A stretch of DNA of 64,000 nucleotides from Roseococcus sp. SYP-B2431 (lineage in GTDB: Bacteria; Pseudomonadota; Alphaproteobacteria; Acetobacterales; Acetobacteraceae). Location: positions 124,001 through 188,000 of the forward strand of contig NZ_SJXD01000026.1 of the NCBI RefSeq assembly GCF_004336745.1, in the 5' to 3' direction. The position numbers were made by a program, and so were the translations under genes. Under the pieces are notes generated by a model. That model did not search any database, had not been told where the DNA came from, and was given only the letters and a program-made list of their open reading frames with translations. Positions 44,713-54,400 of this stretch are shown piece after piece (the first letter of the stretch is position 1; every line of letters begins with the position of its first letter).

Positions 44713-45705
44713 TCAATCAGCGGTCACTCCAGCGGCTCTAGCCACCGGCCCCCAAATGGAATCCTGCGCGCGGATCGTAGCCGCGAGCTCCGTCCGCGTT
44801 CCCCCGATGGGTTCCGCGGAGAGCGCCCGCAATCTCCGAACCACCGCGGCGTCGCGCGCCACCGCAATGGCTGCTGCCTCGAGCTTGACCAGGACGGAAT
44901 CAGCCAATCCGCGCGGCCCCATCAGCGCAAGCCAGGTCTCGGCTTCGTAGCCGGCGACCGTCTCCGCCACTGTCGGGGTCTCGGGCAGAAGGGCCGACCT
45001 TACGCGGGAAGTCACGGCCAGCAATCTGACCCGCCCTTCCCGCACCAGTGGCAATCCGATGACAGCAGCCTCCACATAGACCTGGACACCCCCGTCGAGC
45101 AATTCCGGAAGTGCGCCGGCGATCCCCCGGAAATGCACGAAATCGCATCGGGCACCCACCGATCTGATGAGCAATTCCAGCGCCAGATGCTGCGCCGTCC
45201 CGGCCCCAGGCGTCCCGCAAGTGCTTGGCCGGGCTTTCAAAACCTCGATCAGCTCGCCGATCGTCCGCACCCCCTGGCCAGGGCCGCCGAGCACCAGGAG
45301 AGGCAAGCTCGCGAAGCGGCTTATGGGGGTCAGGTCTGCTTGTGGGTCATAGCCCATCTGGCGCGACAGGTGCCGGTTCAGGATCATCGTCGTCGCGGTC
45401 ACGACGCCGAGCGTATTCCCGTCGGGCGTCGAGCGGGCCAGCTCCTCGCCGGCGACGTTGCCGCGGGCGCCCGTGCGATTCTCGACATTGACCGGGCGGA
45501 AGAGGCGCTGGCTCAGCGCCTCGGCGAAGACCCGGGAGATCCGGTCCACGCCGCTGCCCGGCGGCAGGCCGACCAGCAGGCGGATCGGCTCGCGCTCGTC
45601 GGCCGGCGGGAGCGCCGGCGTGCCGGTCTGCGCGAAGGCGGCACCGGCCGCGAGCGCCAGGCTCAGCGCGCAGCCGATCAGCGATGGGAGGCGAAGCGGC
45701 GTCAC
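44713..45705 (-). CDS. Bug-type tripartite tricarboxylate transporter substrate-binding protein
   Basis: 330 residues with a signal peptide (SLIGCALSLALAAGAAFAQ). The mature part has the Bug/TctC fold: PIRLLVGLPPGSGVDRISRVFAEALSQRL (residues about 40-68), VENRTGARGNVAGEELARSTPDGNTL, and PTVAETV near 240. These periplasmic proteins bind carboxylates, amino acids or nicotinate-like compounds, but most have no transporter genes nearby, as here. The substrate is unknown. Divergent from sdhC with a 265-bp gap. Confidence 0.85.
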   Translation of the reverse strand: MTPLRLPSLIGCALSLALAAGAAFAQTGTPALPPADEREPIRLLVGLPPGSGVDRISRVFAEALSQRLFRPVNVENRTGARGNVAGEELARSTPDGNTLGVVTATTMILNRHLSRQMGYDPQADLTPISRFASLPLLVLGGPGQGVRTIGELIEVLKARPSTCGTPGAGTAQHLALELLIRSVGARCDFVHFRGIAGALPELLDGGVQVYVEAAVIGLPLVREGRVRLLAVTSRVRSALLPETPTVAETVAGYEAETWLALMGPRGLADSVLVKLEAAAIAVARDAAVVRRLRALSAEPIGGTRTELAATIRAQDSIWGPVARAAGVTAD

Positions 45706-45837
45706 GAGGCTTTCCTGCCGGAGCGGAACTCCGGTTCTGATTGGGGTGGCACAGTCACGTCACACAGGGGTCGGGTCAATCCGGAATCTGACCCGCCTGG
45801 AGCCGAGGGTCTTGCAGCCGAGCCCGCCCGCGCCGAT

Positions 45838-45854
45838 TTGCGAGTTATTCGCAA
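45838..45854. promoter_or_regulatory. Candidate Fur-type operator upstream of sdhC
   Basis: The 17-bp sequence TTGCGAGTTATTCGCAA is a near-perfect palindrome (TTGCGA arms, one mismatched pair next to the centre). It matches the TGCGAATnATTCGCA style of alphaproteobacterial Fur sites. It lies 117 bp before the sdhC ATG. Succinate dehydrogenase is iron-rich and is a known Fur-activated operon in Caulobacter. The assignment is by motif and context. Confidence 0.5.
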
Positions 45855-45970
45855 TGGTGAGAAGCACTTCCGCGTGGCCGGGTCGGATTGACGCAGCTGC
45901 GAAGGGACGCCTAGAAAGCACCGCAAATCAGCCATGGCTGGAGTTCATCCGAGATGAAGGCGCTGAGCGC

Positions 45971-46408
45971 ATGAGTGACCCGCGCGAGGCCGGCATGATC
46001 GGCCGCCGCACGGACGGCAAGATCGTTCGCCGCCCGCTTTCCCCGCATCTGCAGGCCTACGACATGATGCAGATGACGAGCTTCACCTCGATCATGCATC
46101 GCGCGACGGGCTGCGCCTGGGCCGCCGGCACGCTGCTGCTGACCTGGTGGCTCATGGCGGCCGCGACCGGCGAGGTCGCCTTCGCCCGCGTGCAGTGGTT
46201 CATGTCCTCCTTCCTGGGGCTCCTGATCCTGTTCGCGCTGACGGCGACGGCCTGGTACCACACGCTGGCCGGCCTGCGGCACCTCGCCTGGGACGCCGGC
46301 TTCGGCTTCGAGATCCCGACGGTGTACAAGACCGGCCACGCGGTGCTGATCGGCACGGGCGTGCTGACGGTGCTGACTTGGCTCCTCGCCATCATCTTCT
46401 GGGGCTGA
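45971..46408 (+). CDS. sdhC: Succinate dehydrogenase cytochrome b556 subunit
   Basis: 145 residues with three transmembrane helices. The quinone and haem residues sit in SIMHRATG (Ser/Arg near residues 45-52) and HTLAGLRHLAWDAG (haem His). SdhC and SdhD anchor the enzyme in the inner membrane and bind haem b and ubiquinone. The start MSDPREAGM follows a short unstructured lead. First gene of the sdh operon, with a Fur-like site upstream; sdhD follows after 5 bp. Confidence 0.93.
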   Translation: MSDPREAGMIGRRTDGKIVRRPLSPHLQAYDMMQMTSFTSIMHRATGCAWAAGTLLLTWWLMAAATGEVAFARVQWFMSSFLGLLILFALTATAWYHTLAGLRHLAWDAGFGFEIPTVYKTGHAVLIGTGVLTVLTWLLAIIFWG

Positions 46409-46413
46409 GCGCC

Positions 46414-46818
46414 ATGGCCATCGAAACCACCTCTCCCCGCGCCATGCGCACCCCCCTCGGGCGGGTTCGCGGCCTCGGTTCGGCCAAGTCGGGCACGCAT
46501 CACTGGTGGATGCAGCGCGTCACCTCCATCGCGCTCCTGCCGCTGACGATCTGGTTCGTGCTGAGCATGATCGGCCTCGCCGGCACGACCTATCTCGAGA
46601 CGCTGCTCTGGATCGCGACGCCGCTCAACGCGGTGCTGCTCCTCGCGCTCATCGCGCTGACCTTCCACCACATGGCGGGCGGGCTGCAGGTCGTGATCGA
46701 GGACTATGTGCGCAACGAGTTCCAGCGCATCGCGGCGCTGCTGGTCGTCAAGGGCGGTTGCGCCATCCTGGCGCTGGCCTGCGGCTTCTCGGTGCTGCGC
46801 ATCGCCTTCGCGCTCTAG
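46414..46818 (+). CDS. sdhD: Succinate dehydrogenase hydrophobic membrane anchor subunit
   Basis: 134 residues, three transmembrane helices. HHWWMQRVTSIALLPLTIW and HHMAGGLQVVIEDYVRNE give the quinone-site Trp/Arg and haem His of SdhD. It completes the membrane anchor with SdhC. The next gene, sdhA, starts after about 115 bp, a longer gap than usual within the operon but without a visible promoter. Confidence 0.93.
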   Translation: MAIETTSPRAMRTPLGRVRGLGSAKSGTHHWWMQRVTSIALLPLTIWFVLSMIGLAGTTYLETLLWIATPLNAVLLLALIALTFHHMAGGLQVVIEDYVRNEFQRIAALLVVKGGCAILALACGFSVLRIAFAL

Positions 46819-46933
46819 GGCGCGCTGTGAATTCGCGGCGGCGTCGCGCCGCCGTTCCTGAGGCCGGCATGTTCCGGCGGGTCATTTGGGGCGTGGGGGC
46901 CATTGCCGCCGCGCCAGAGAGCGGATCGGGTCG

Positions 46934-48745
46934 ATGAACGCCATCAGCAAGCCCTCCTTCGGCGCCTATCGCGTCGTGGACCATACCTACGACGTCGTCG
47001 TGGTCGGCGCCGGCGGCGCGGGGCTGCGCGCCACCTTCGGCATGGGCGCCGCAGGCCTCAAGACCGCCTGCATCACCAAGGTGTTTCCCACGCGCTCGCA
47101 CACCGTGGCCGCGCAGGGCGGCGTCGGCGCCTCCCTCGGCAACATGGGCGAGGACGACTGGCGCTGGCACATGTACGACACCGTGAAGGGGTCGGACTGG
47201 CTCGGCGACCAGGACGCCATCGAATACATGTGCCGCGAGGCGGTGCCCGCGATCATCGAGCTCGAGCATTACGGCGTGCCCTTCTCGCGCACCGAGGACG
47301 GCCGCATCTACCAGCGCCCCTTCGGCGGCCACATGCAGGACTACGGCAAGACGCCGGCCATGCGCGCCTGCGCCGCCGCCGACCGCACGGGCCACGCCAT
47401 CCTGCACACGCTCTACCAGCAGGCGCTGAAGGCCAATTGCGAGTTCTTCGTCGAGTACATCGCGCTCGACCTCATCATCGATGAGGAAGGCGTCTGCCGC
47501 GGCGTCACCGCCTGGAACCTCGAGGACGGCACGATCCACCGCTTCCGCGCGCAGAGCGTGGTGATGGCGACCGGCGGCTACGGCCGCGCCTATTTCTCCT
47601 GCACCTCGGCGCACACCTGCACGGGCGACGGCGGCGGCATGATCCTGCGCGCCGGCCTGCCGCTGCAGGACAACGAGTTCGTGCAGTTCCACCCGACCGG
47701 CATCTACGGCTCGGGCTGCCTCGTAACGGAAGGGGCCCGTGGCGAAGGCGGCTACCTCACCAATTCCGAGGGCGAGCGCTTCATGGAGCGCTACGCACCG
47801 ACCGCGAAGGACCTCGCCAGCCGCGACGTGGTCTCGCGCGCCATGTCCATGGAGATCCGCGAGGGCCGCGGCGTCGGCCCGCACAAGGACCACATCTACC
47901 TGCACCTGGAACACCTGGGCGCTGCCCTGCTCCACGAGCGCCTCCCCGGCATCTCCGAAACCGCGAAGATCTTCGCCGGCGTGGACGTGACGAAGGAGCC
48001 GATCCCGATGCTCCCGACCGTCCACTACAACATGGGCGGAATCCCCACCAACATCCACACCGAGGTGCTGCGCCCCACCGCGCAGGACCAGGACGCGATC
48101 GTCCCCGGCCTGATGGCCGTCGGCGAGGCCGCCTGCGTCTCGGTGCATGGCGCCAACCGCCTCGGCACGAACTCCCTGCTCGACCTCGTGGTTTTCGGCC
48201 GCGCCGCCGCGCTGCGCGCCGCGGACACGATCAAGCCCGGCGCGAGCCAGCCGCCGCTGCCGCCCAAGGCCGGCGAGAACGCGCTGGACCGGCTCGACCG
48301 CGTGCGCCACGCCAAGGGCGGCACGTCCGTCTCCGACCTGCGGCTGAACATGCAGCGCACCATGCAGAACCACGCGGCCGTCTTCCGCACCTCCGAACTG
48401 CTGAAGGAGGGCGTGCAGAAGATGGACAAGATCGCCGCCGGCTATGACGACGTCCGCGTCGCCGACCGCTCGCTGATCTGGAACAGCGACCTGGTCGAGG
48501 CGCTGGAGCTCGACAACCTGCTCGGCAACGCGCTGACGACGATCCATGGCGCCGAGGCGCGCCACGAAAGCCGCGGCGCCCATGCCCAGGAAGACTACCC
48601 GGACCGCGACGACGTGAACTGGATGAAGCACACGCTCGCCTGGGTGAGCGACAAGCGCGAGGTCAGGCTCGACTATCGCGACGTGAAGATGCGGACGCTG
48701 ACCAACGAGGTCCAGGTGTTTCCGCCCAAGCCGCGGGTGTACTGA
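46934..48745 (+). CDS. sdhA: Succinate dehydrogenase flavoprotein subunit
   Basis: 603 residues. The FAD site [16 protein letters not shown] (about residues 20-35), the covalent-flavin region [20 protein letters not shown] with its His, [21 protein letters not shown], and the substrate-site [21 protein letters not shown] are all present. The enzyme oxidises succinate to fumarate and passes electrons to SdhB. Of normal length. Its TGA at 48743 is followed after two bases by the vapD ATG instead of sdhB. Confidence 0.97.
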   Translation: MNAISKPSFGAYRVVDHTYDVVVVGAGGAGLRATFGMGAAGLKTACITKVFPTRSHTVAAQGGVGASLGNMGEDDWRWHMYDTVKGSDWLGDQDAIEYMCREAVPAIIELEHYGVPFSRTEDGRIYQRPFGGHMQDYGKTPAMRACAAADRTGHAILHTLYQQALKANCEFFVEYIALDLIIDEEGVCRGVTAWNLEDGTIHRFRAQSVVMATGGYGRAYFSCTSAHTCTGDGGGMILRAGLPLQDNEFVQFHPTGIYGSGCLVTEGARGEGGYLTNSEGERFMERYAPTAKDLASRDVVSRAMSMEIREGRGVGPHKDHIYLHLEHLGAALLHERLPGISETAKIFAGVDVTKEPIPMLPTVHYNMGGIPTNIHTEVLRPTAQDQDAIVPGLMAVGEAACVSVHGANRLGTNSLLDLVVFGRAAALRAADTIKPGASQPPLPPKAGENALDRLDRVRHAKGGTSVSDLRLNMQRTMQNHAAVFRTSELLKEGVQKMDKIAAGYDDVRVADRSLIWNSDLVEALELDNLLGNALTTIHGAEARHESRGAHAQEDYPDRDDVNWMKHTLAWVSDKREVRLDYRDVKMRTLTNEVQVFPPKPRVY

Positions 48746-48747
48746 TC

Positions 48748-49059
48748 ATGGCTCGCTACGCGATTACCTTCGATTTAGATCAAGCCACACTTGAGTCTAC
48801 TTATAGAAATGCATCTTTTAAGAATGCTTATGGTGACATTCGAAAGATTCTTGAAGAGTTTGGCTTTAAATGGCAACAGGGCTCAGTTTATTTTAGTGCG
48901 GAGGGAATGAGCCCTGTTGATTGCGTCGTAGCAGTTCAGGCGATTTCAGCAGAGCATGACTGGTTTCAACCCAGCGTCCGCGACATCCGGATGCTGCGTA
49001 TCGAAGAAGAAAACAATTTGATGCCCGCTCTTAATTCTCGGAACCGGCGGAAGGGCTGA
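48748..49059 (+). CDS. vapD: VapD-type Cas2-like ribonuclease, inserted in the sdh operon
   Basis: 103 residues: [15 protein letters not shown] (D9 and D11), [61 protein letters not shown], the full VapD pattern. VapD proteins have a ferredoxin-like fold close to Cas2 and act as ribonucleases, often as toxins linked with virulence or persistence. No VapX-type antitoxin gene is seen. By hand count the gene is about 46% G+C, far below its neighbours at two thirds or more, and uses AT-rich codons absent from them, so it was very likely acquired. It fits exactly between the sdhA stop (2 bp) and the sdhB start (2 bp). Its last codons carry the GGAAGG that serves as sdhB's ribosome site. Confidence 0.88.
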   Translation: MARYAITFDLDQATLESTYRNASFKNAYGDIRKILEEFGFKWQQGSVYFSAEGMSPVDCVVAVQAISAEHDWFQPSVRDIRMLRIEEENNLMPALNSRNRRKG

Positions 49060-49061
49060 AA

Positions 49062-49844
49062 ATGGCAACGTTCACGCTCCCAAAGAACTCCACCGTCCAG
49101 GGCGGCAAGACCTTCAAGGCCGAAGCCGGCGCGACGAAGGTCAAGACCTTCAAGATCTACCGCTGGGATCCGGACGAGGACGCCAATCCGCGCACCGACA
49201 ACTTCGAGATCGATCTCGACAAATGCGGCCCGATGGTCCTGGACGCGCTCATCAAGATCAAGAACGAGGTCGACACGACGCTGACCTTCCGGCGCTCATG
49301 CCGCGAGGGCATCTGCGGCTCCTGCGCGATGAACATTGACGGGCTGAACACGCTGGCCTGCCTCAAGCCCATCGACGAGGTGAAGGGCGACGTGCGGATC
49401 ACCCCGCTGCCGCACATGCCCGTGGTGAAGGACCTGGTGCCCGATCTGTCGCAGGTCTACGCGCAGTACCGGAGCATCGAGCCCTGGCTGAAGGCCGAGA
49501 CCCCGCCGCCGCCGGACGAGGAGCGCCGCCAGTCCAAGGAGGAGCGCGCCAAGCTCGACGGCATGTGGGAGTGCATCCTGTGCTTCTGCTGCTCGACCTC
49601 CTGCCCCAGCTACTGGTGGAACGGCGACCGCTACCTCGGCCCGGCGGTCCTCCTGGCGGCCTATCGCTGGATCGCGGACAGCCGCGACGAGTCGACCGGC
49701 GAGCGGCTGGACAACCTGGAGGATCCCTTCCGGCTCTACCGTTGCCACACGATCATGAACTGCACGCGGACCTGCCCGAAGGGGCTGAACCCCGCCGATG
49801 CGATCGGCAAGATCAAGACGCTGATGGTGACGCGGCAGGGCTGA
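49062..49844 (+). CDS. sdhB: Succinate dehydrogenase iron-sulfur subunit
   Basis: 260 residues. The [2Fe-2S] ligands are in [16 protein letters not shown] (about residues 76-91); the [4Fe-4S] and [3Fe-4S] ligands are in [16 protein letters not shown] (about 170-185) and [17 protein letters not shown] (about 227-243). It transfers electrons from SdhA to quinone. The ATG at 49062 is two bases after the vapD stop. GGAAGG inside vapD precedes it at a suitable distance, so the acquired gene supplies the ribosome site. A large hairpin follows the stop. Confidence 0.97.
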   Translation: MATFTLPKNSTVQGGKTFKAEAGATKVKTFKIYRWDPDEDANPRTDNFEIDLDKCGPMVLDALIKIKNEVDTTLTFRRSCREGICGSCAMNIDGLNTLACLKPIDEVKGDVRITPLPHMPVVKDLVPDLSQVYAQYRSIEPWLKAETPPPPDEERRQSKEERAKLDGMWECILCFCCSTSCPSYWWNGDRYLGPAVLLAAYRWIADSRDESTGERLDNLEDPFRLYRCHTIMNCTRTCPKGLNPADAIGKIKTLMVTRQG

Positions 49845-49846
49845 AA

Positions 49847-49886
49847 CCGCCGCTGGGCGCCCGGTCGTCCGGACGCCCAGCGGCGG
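49847..49886. terminator. Large hairpin between sdhB and ampD
   Basis: A perfect 13-bp stem: CCGCCGCTGGGCG (49847-49859) pairs with its complement at 49874-49886; the loop holds CCGG-TCGT-CCGG. No T-run follows, so it may act as a terminator with Rho, or as an RNA 3'-end stabiliser, for both convergent genes. Confidence 0.55.
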
Positions 49887-49907
49887 GTCCGTCGGGCTTC
49901 GCCCGCG

Positions 49908-50585
49908 TCAGCCGATCGCCGCGAGCACGCCCTGCATCCGTGCCAGCGTGCCTGAGTCGCCCACGCCATCCACGCGCTCGGGCCGCCAATGGCGCTGAAA
50001 GGCCGTGACGAGCATGGGCAGCTCCAGGTCGGTGCGGTAGCCGATGCGGCCGAGCAGTTCGCGCGCATCGCCCTCGGCGGGTCCGTCCATCGCCGGCCAG
50101 ATCCCGATGCCGTTCTCCGCCAGCCCCTGCCAGTCGAAGAGCTCGCCCGGATCCTGCTTGCGGTCTGGCGCCACGTCGCTGTGGCCGACGACGTTGCGGG
50201 CCGGGATGGGGTGACGACCCAGGATCTCCAGGCAGAGGTCGGCCACCGCGGCCATCTGCAGGGCCGGAAAGTGGCGGTAGCCCCATTCATGGCCCGGATT
50301 GACGATCTCGATGCCGATGGAGACGTCGTTCAGCGCCTCGCGGCCGCGCCAGTGCGAGACGCCGGCATGCCGCGCCCGCAGCAGCTCGGGCACGAGATGA
50401 AAGATCCGGCCGTCCTCCTCGACGACATAGTGCGAGGAGACCACGGCCTCGGGGTCGCGCAGCCGGGCGATGGCCTCGCCGCCGCACCTCATGCCGGTAT
50501 AGTGCAGGATCAGCGTGTCTATGACGGCGCCCGCCGGGCGCTCGCTCGCATTGGGGGACGGCAGCTCCGTGGCGCGCAGGCTCAA
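49908..50585 (-). CDS. ampD: N-acetylmuramoyl-L-alanine amidase, AmpD/AmiD type
   Basis: 225 residues from a TTG at 50585 that overlaps the djlA-like stop by 4 nt. The amidase_2 domain has DTLILHYTGMRCGGEAI (zinc His near residue 23), SSHYVVEEDGRIFHLVPELLRARHAGVSHW (active site), and NVVGHSDVAPDRKQDPG (second His and Asp). It cleaves anhydro-muropeptides during cell wall recycling. The C-terminal 50 residues may form a short peptidoglycan-binding helix. No signal peptide is seen, fitting cytoplasmic recycling. Confidence 0.85.
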   Translation of the reverse strand: MSLRATELPSPNASERPAGAVIDTLILHYTGMRCGGEAIARLRDPEAVVSSHYVVEEDGRIFHLVPELLRARHAGVSHWRGREALNDVSIGIEIVNPGHEWGYRHFPALQMAAVADLCLEILGRHPIPARNVVGHSDVAPDRKQDPGELFDWQGLAENGIGIWPAMDGPAEGDARELLGRIGYRTDLELPMLVTAFQRHWRPERVDGVGDSGTLARMQGVLAAIG

Positions 50586-51343
50586 AGCTTGCGCTCGCGC
50601 TTGATGCGGTCCCAGGCATTGTTGATCTCGGCCACCTTGCCCGTCGCCCGCTGGATCAGGTCCTGCGGCGCCCCGCGCGAGGCCATGGCATCCGGGTGGT
50701 TCTCGCGCATGAGCTTGCGCCAGGCGGCCCGGACCTGCTCGTCGGTCGCATCCTTCGGCAGGCCGAGCACCGCATAGGCGTCCACGCCCGGCATCTCGCT
50801 TGCGCCGGCGCCCGGCCGCGCCTGGCCGTCGCGGGCGCGCTCCCATTCGCGCGCCTCCAGCCGGAAGCCGGTCTGCACGCGCTGGAGGAAGCGCACCTCG
50901 CCGCGGGTCAGCGGCCCGTCGGCCCGGGCGATCTGGAAGAGCGCGCCCAGCACGTCCTCCAGAATGGGCTTCTCGGCGGCGAAGGCCTCGCCGAGGCGGT
51001 CGGCGAAGGGCTCGAAATCCTCCGAAGTCCGGCGGGCCTCGTCGAAGAGCTCCGCCACGTCCTTCATGTTCTGCGGCGGGATGCGGAACATCCGCTTGAA
51101 GGCGTCGATCTCGGCGCGGACCACCGGCCCGTCGCATTTGGCGAGCTTGGCGGAGAGCACGACCACCGAGATGGCGAAGAGCTGCTCGCGCGAGCCCAGC
51201 ATCGCGGCCATGTTCGCCGCGTTGGGGCCGAGGCGCGTGGCGCTGTCGGCCGCATGCCCCGCCATGGCACCCATGACGGCGCCGACGGGCCCGCCCGTCG
51301 CGAAGCCCGCGATCCCCCCGATGATCTTGCCCCAGAAGCCCAA
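50582..51343 (-). CDS. DjlA-like co-chaperone with TerB and J domains
   Basis: 253 residues. The N-terminus GFWGKIIGGIAGFATGGPVGAVMGAMAGHAAD is a glycine-zipper-type membrane segment. A TerB-like domain (residues about 55-170, FAISVVVLSAKLAKCDGPVVRAEIDAFKRMF) is followed by a J domain with the HPD motif (MRENHPDAMA, about 215-225) that stimulates DnaK. This is the layout of DjlA. It overlaps ampD by 4 nt. The strand is opposite to the sdh operon and divergent from the oxoprolinase gene. Confidence 0.87.
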   Translation of the reverse strand: MGFWGKIIGGIAGFATGGPVGAVMGAMAGHAADSATRLGPNAANMAAMLGSREQLFAISVVVLSAKLAKCDGPVVRAEIDAFKRMFRIPPQNMKDVAELFDEARRTSEDFEPFADRLGEAFAAEKPILEDVLGALFQIARADGPLTRGEVRFLQRVQTGFRLEAREWERARDGQARPGAGASEMPGVDAYAVLGLPKDATDEQVRAAWRKLMRENHPDAMASRGAPQDLIQRATGKVAEINNAWDRIKRERKL

Positions 51344-51441
51344 CAGGAAATCCCTTCGCCTCCGCAGGGACGTAACACGCCAACCCCCTTGCGCGCCACG
51401 CCTCGCGCCTGCAAAGCGGAGGCGTCTCGAGGAGTATCGGA

Positions 51442-54400
51442 ATGAGCGTGGGGACTTGGCAGTTCTGGATCGATCGCGGCGGCACCTTCACCGATGTGGT
51501 GGCCCGGCACCCTGACGGCTCCCTCTCCACCGCCAAGCTGCTCTCCGAGAATCCCGAGCGCTACAGGGACGCCGCCGTCGCGGGCATCCGCCAGGTGCTG
51601 GGCCTCGAGCCGGGCGCGACGCTGCCCGAGGGGCTGGTCGAGGCCGTGAAGATGGGCACGACCGTCGCCACCAACGCTCTGCTGGAACGCAAGGGCGAGC
51701 GCGTGCTTCTGCTGGTCCCGGTGGGCTTCGCCGACATGCTGCGCATCGGCAACCAGGCGCGGCCGCGGCTCTTCGACCTGAACGTGAAGCTGCCCGAGCT
51801 GCTGCACGAGCGCGTGGCCGAGATCGGCGGGCGGGTCTCGGTGGACGGGGCGGAGATCGAGCCCCTCGACGAGGCCGCCGCCCGCGCGGCGCTCCAGGCC
51901 GCCCATGACGACGGCATCCGCGCGGTCGCCATCGTGCTGATGCATGCCTGGGCGCATCCGGCGCACGAGCTGCGGATCGGCGCCATCGCCGCCGAGATCG
52001 GCTTCCCGCAGATCAGCCTCTCGCACCAGGCGAGTCCCCTGCCCCGCATCGTGCCGCGCGGCGACACGACCGTGGTGGACGCCTATCTCTCGCCGATCCT
52101 GGGCCGCTACGTGCGGCAGGTGGCGTCGGAGCTGGGCGGCCCCGTCCGATCGATCGACGCCGAAGGCGGCGGGCGTGGATCGGCCGGGCCAAGCCTCCGA
52201 TCGATCGACGCCGTTGGCGGCGGGCGTGAATCGGCCGGGCAGCCCATCAAGCTCTATTTCATGCAGTCCTCCGGCGGCTTGGCCGAGGCGAGCAGCTTCC
52301 AGGGCAAGGACGCCATCCTCTCCGGCCCGGCCGGCGGCATCGTCGGCGCGGCGCGGACGGCGGCCATGGCAGGCTACGACCGCATCATCGGCTTCGACAT
52401 GGGCGGCACCTCGACGGACGTGGCGCTCTATGCGGGCGCTTTCGAGCGCGCCTTCGAGACGGTGGTGGCCGGCGTGCGCATGCGCGCGCCGATGATGGCG
52501 ATCAACACGGTGGCCGCCGGCGGCGGCTCCATCCTGAAGTTCGATGGCGCGCGCTATCGCGTGGGCCCCGAGAGCGCGGGCGCGGTCCCGGGCCCGGCCT
52601 GCTACCGCCGCGGCGGGCCGCTGACCGTGACCGACGCGAATGTCATGGCCGGCAAGATCCAGCCGCGCCACTTCCCGGCGATCTTCGGCCCGAATGGCGA
52701 CCAGCCCCTCGACGCGGAGGTGGTGCGCGGGAAGTTCGCCGCCCTCGCCGCAGAGATCGCGAAGACCACGGACACTTCGCCTTCGCCGGAGCAGGTCGCC
52801 GAGGGCTTCCTCCGAATTGCCGTCTCGAACATGGCCCATGCCATCAAGCAGGTGAGCCTGCAGCGCGGCTATGACGTCACGAAATACGCGCTGGCCTGCT
52901 TCGGCGGCGCGGGCGGGCAGCATGCCTGCCTCGTGGCCGACGAGCTCGGCATGGAGACCGTCTTCATCCACCCCTTCGCCGGCGTGCTGAGCGCCTATGG
53001 CATGGGCCTGGCCGACCAGGCGGTGATCCGCGAGGCGGCCGTCGAGAAGCCCCTCGCGCCCGAGGGCATCGGCGTGCTGGAGGCGCGGCTCGCGGAGCTG
53101 GAGGCCGCCGGGCGCGCCGAGCTGGTGCGCCAGGGCGCCGATCCGGCCAGGCTGAAGGCCGAGCATCGCCTGCACCTGCGCTATGCCGGCACCGATGCCT
53201 TCCTGCCCGTCGCCTTCGGCTGCTACCACGGCGTGCTGCGCGACTTCACGGAGGCGCATCGCGCGCGCTTCGGCTTCGCGACACCGGAGCGCCAGGTGGT
53301 CGTGGAGGCCGCGCTCGTGGAGGTCACCATGCCGGGCGAGGCGGTGCAGGAGGAGAAGCTGGCGGAACGGCCGACCGGCGAGGCCATCCCGCTGCTCGAC
53401 CGCGTCAGGCTCTTCGCGCAGGGCGAGGCGCATGACGCGCCGGTCCATGACCGCGAGGCGCTGCTGGCGGGCGATGCCATCCGCGGGCCCGCGCTGATCC
53501 GCGAGGCCATCGCGACCACCGTGATCGAGCCGGGGTGGGAGGCGCGCGTCACGGCGCTGAACCACCTCGTGCTCCACCGCGTCGAGGCGCGCGCGGCCGC
53601 GCGGCTGGCCGAGACCGGTCGTGTCGATCCAGTGATGCTGGAGCTGTTCAACAGCCTCTTCATGTCCATCGCCGAGCAGACGGGCACGGTGCTGCAGAAC
53701 ACCAGCCTCTCCGTGAACATCAAGGAGCGGCTGGACTTCTCCTGCGCCATCTTCGACGCCACGGGCCAGTTGGTCGCGAATGCCCCGCATGTTCCCGTGC
53801 ATCTCGGCGCGATGGGCGAGAGCGTGCGCACGGTGATCCGCTCGCGCGGCGCCACGCTGCGGCCGGGCGACGTGGTGGCGCTGAACAATCCCTACAATGG
53901 CGGCACGCATCTGCCGGACGTGACGGTGATCACGCCCGTCTTCGACGAGGCGGGGCGCGAGATCCTCTTCTTCGTCGGCTCGCGCGGGCATCACGCGGAT
54001 ATCGGCGGCCTCACGCCCGGCTCCACCCCGCCGGGCTCGGCCACGCTGGAGGAGGAGGGCGTCGTCATCGACGACTTCCTGCTCGTCGATGCCGGCCATT
54101 TCCGCGAGGCGGAGTTCCGCGCGCTGCTGGCCTCCGCGCGCTACCCGGCCCGCAGCCCCGACGTGAACCTGGCCGATGTGAAGGCGCAGGTCGCCTCCAA
54201 CGAGATGGGCGTGCAGGAGCTGCGGCGCGCCGTGCGCGAATTCGGCCTCGGCGTGGTGCGCGCCTATATGGGCCATGTGATGGACAATGCGGAGGAGAGC
54301 GTGCGCCGCGTGCTCTCCACGCTGAAGGACGGCCGCTTCGAGACGGTCACCGACGACGGCACGCCCCTCGTCGTCGAGGTGCGCGTGGACCGGGCGAACC

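Noticed and set aside
48748-49059. Cas2 of a CRISPR-Cas system
   Set aside because: The fold is Cas2-like, but the motifs fit VapD. There is no cas1, no repeat array and no other cas gene in the window.
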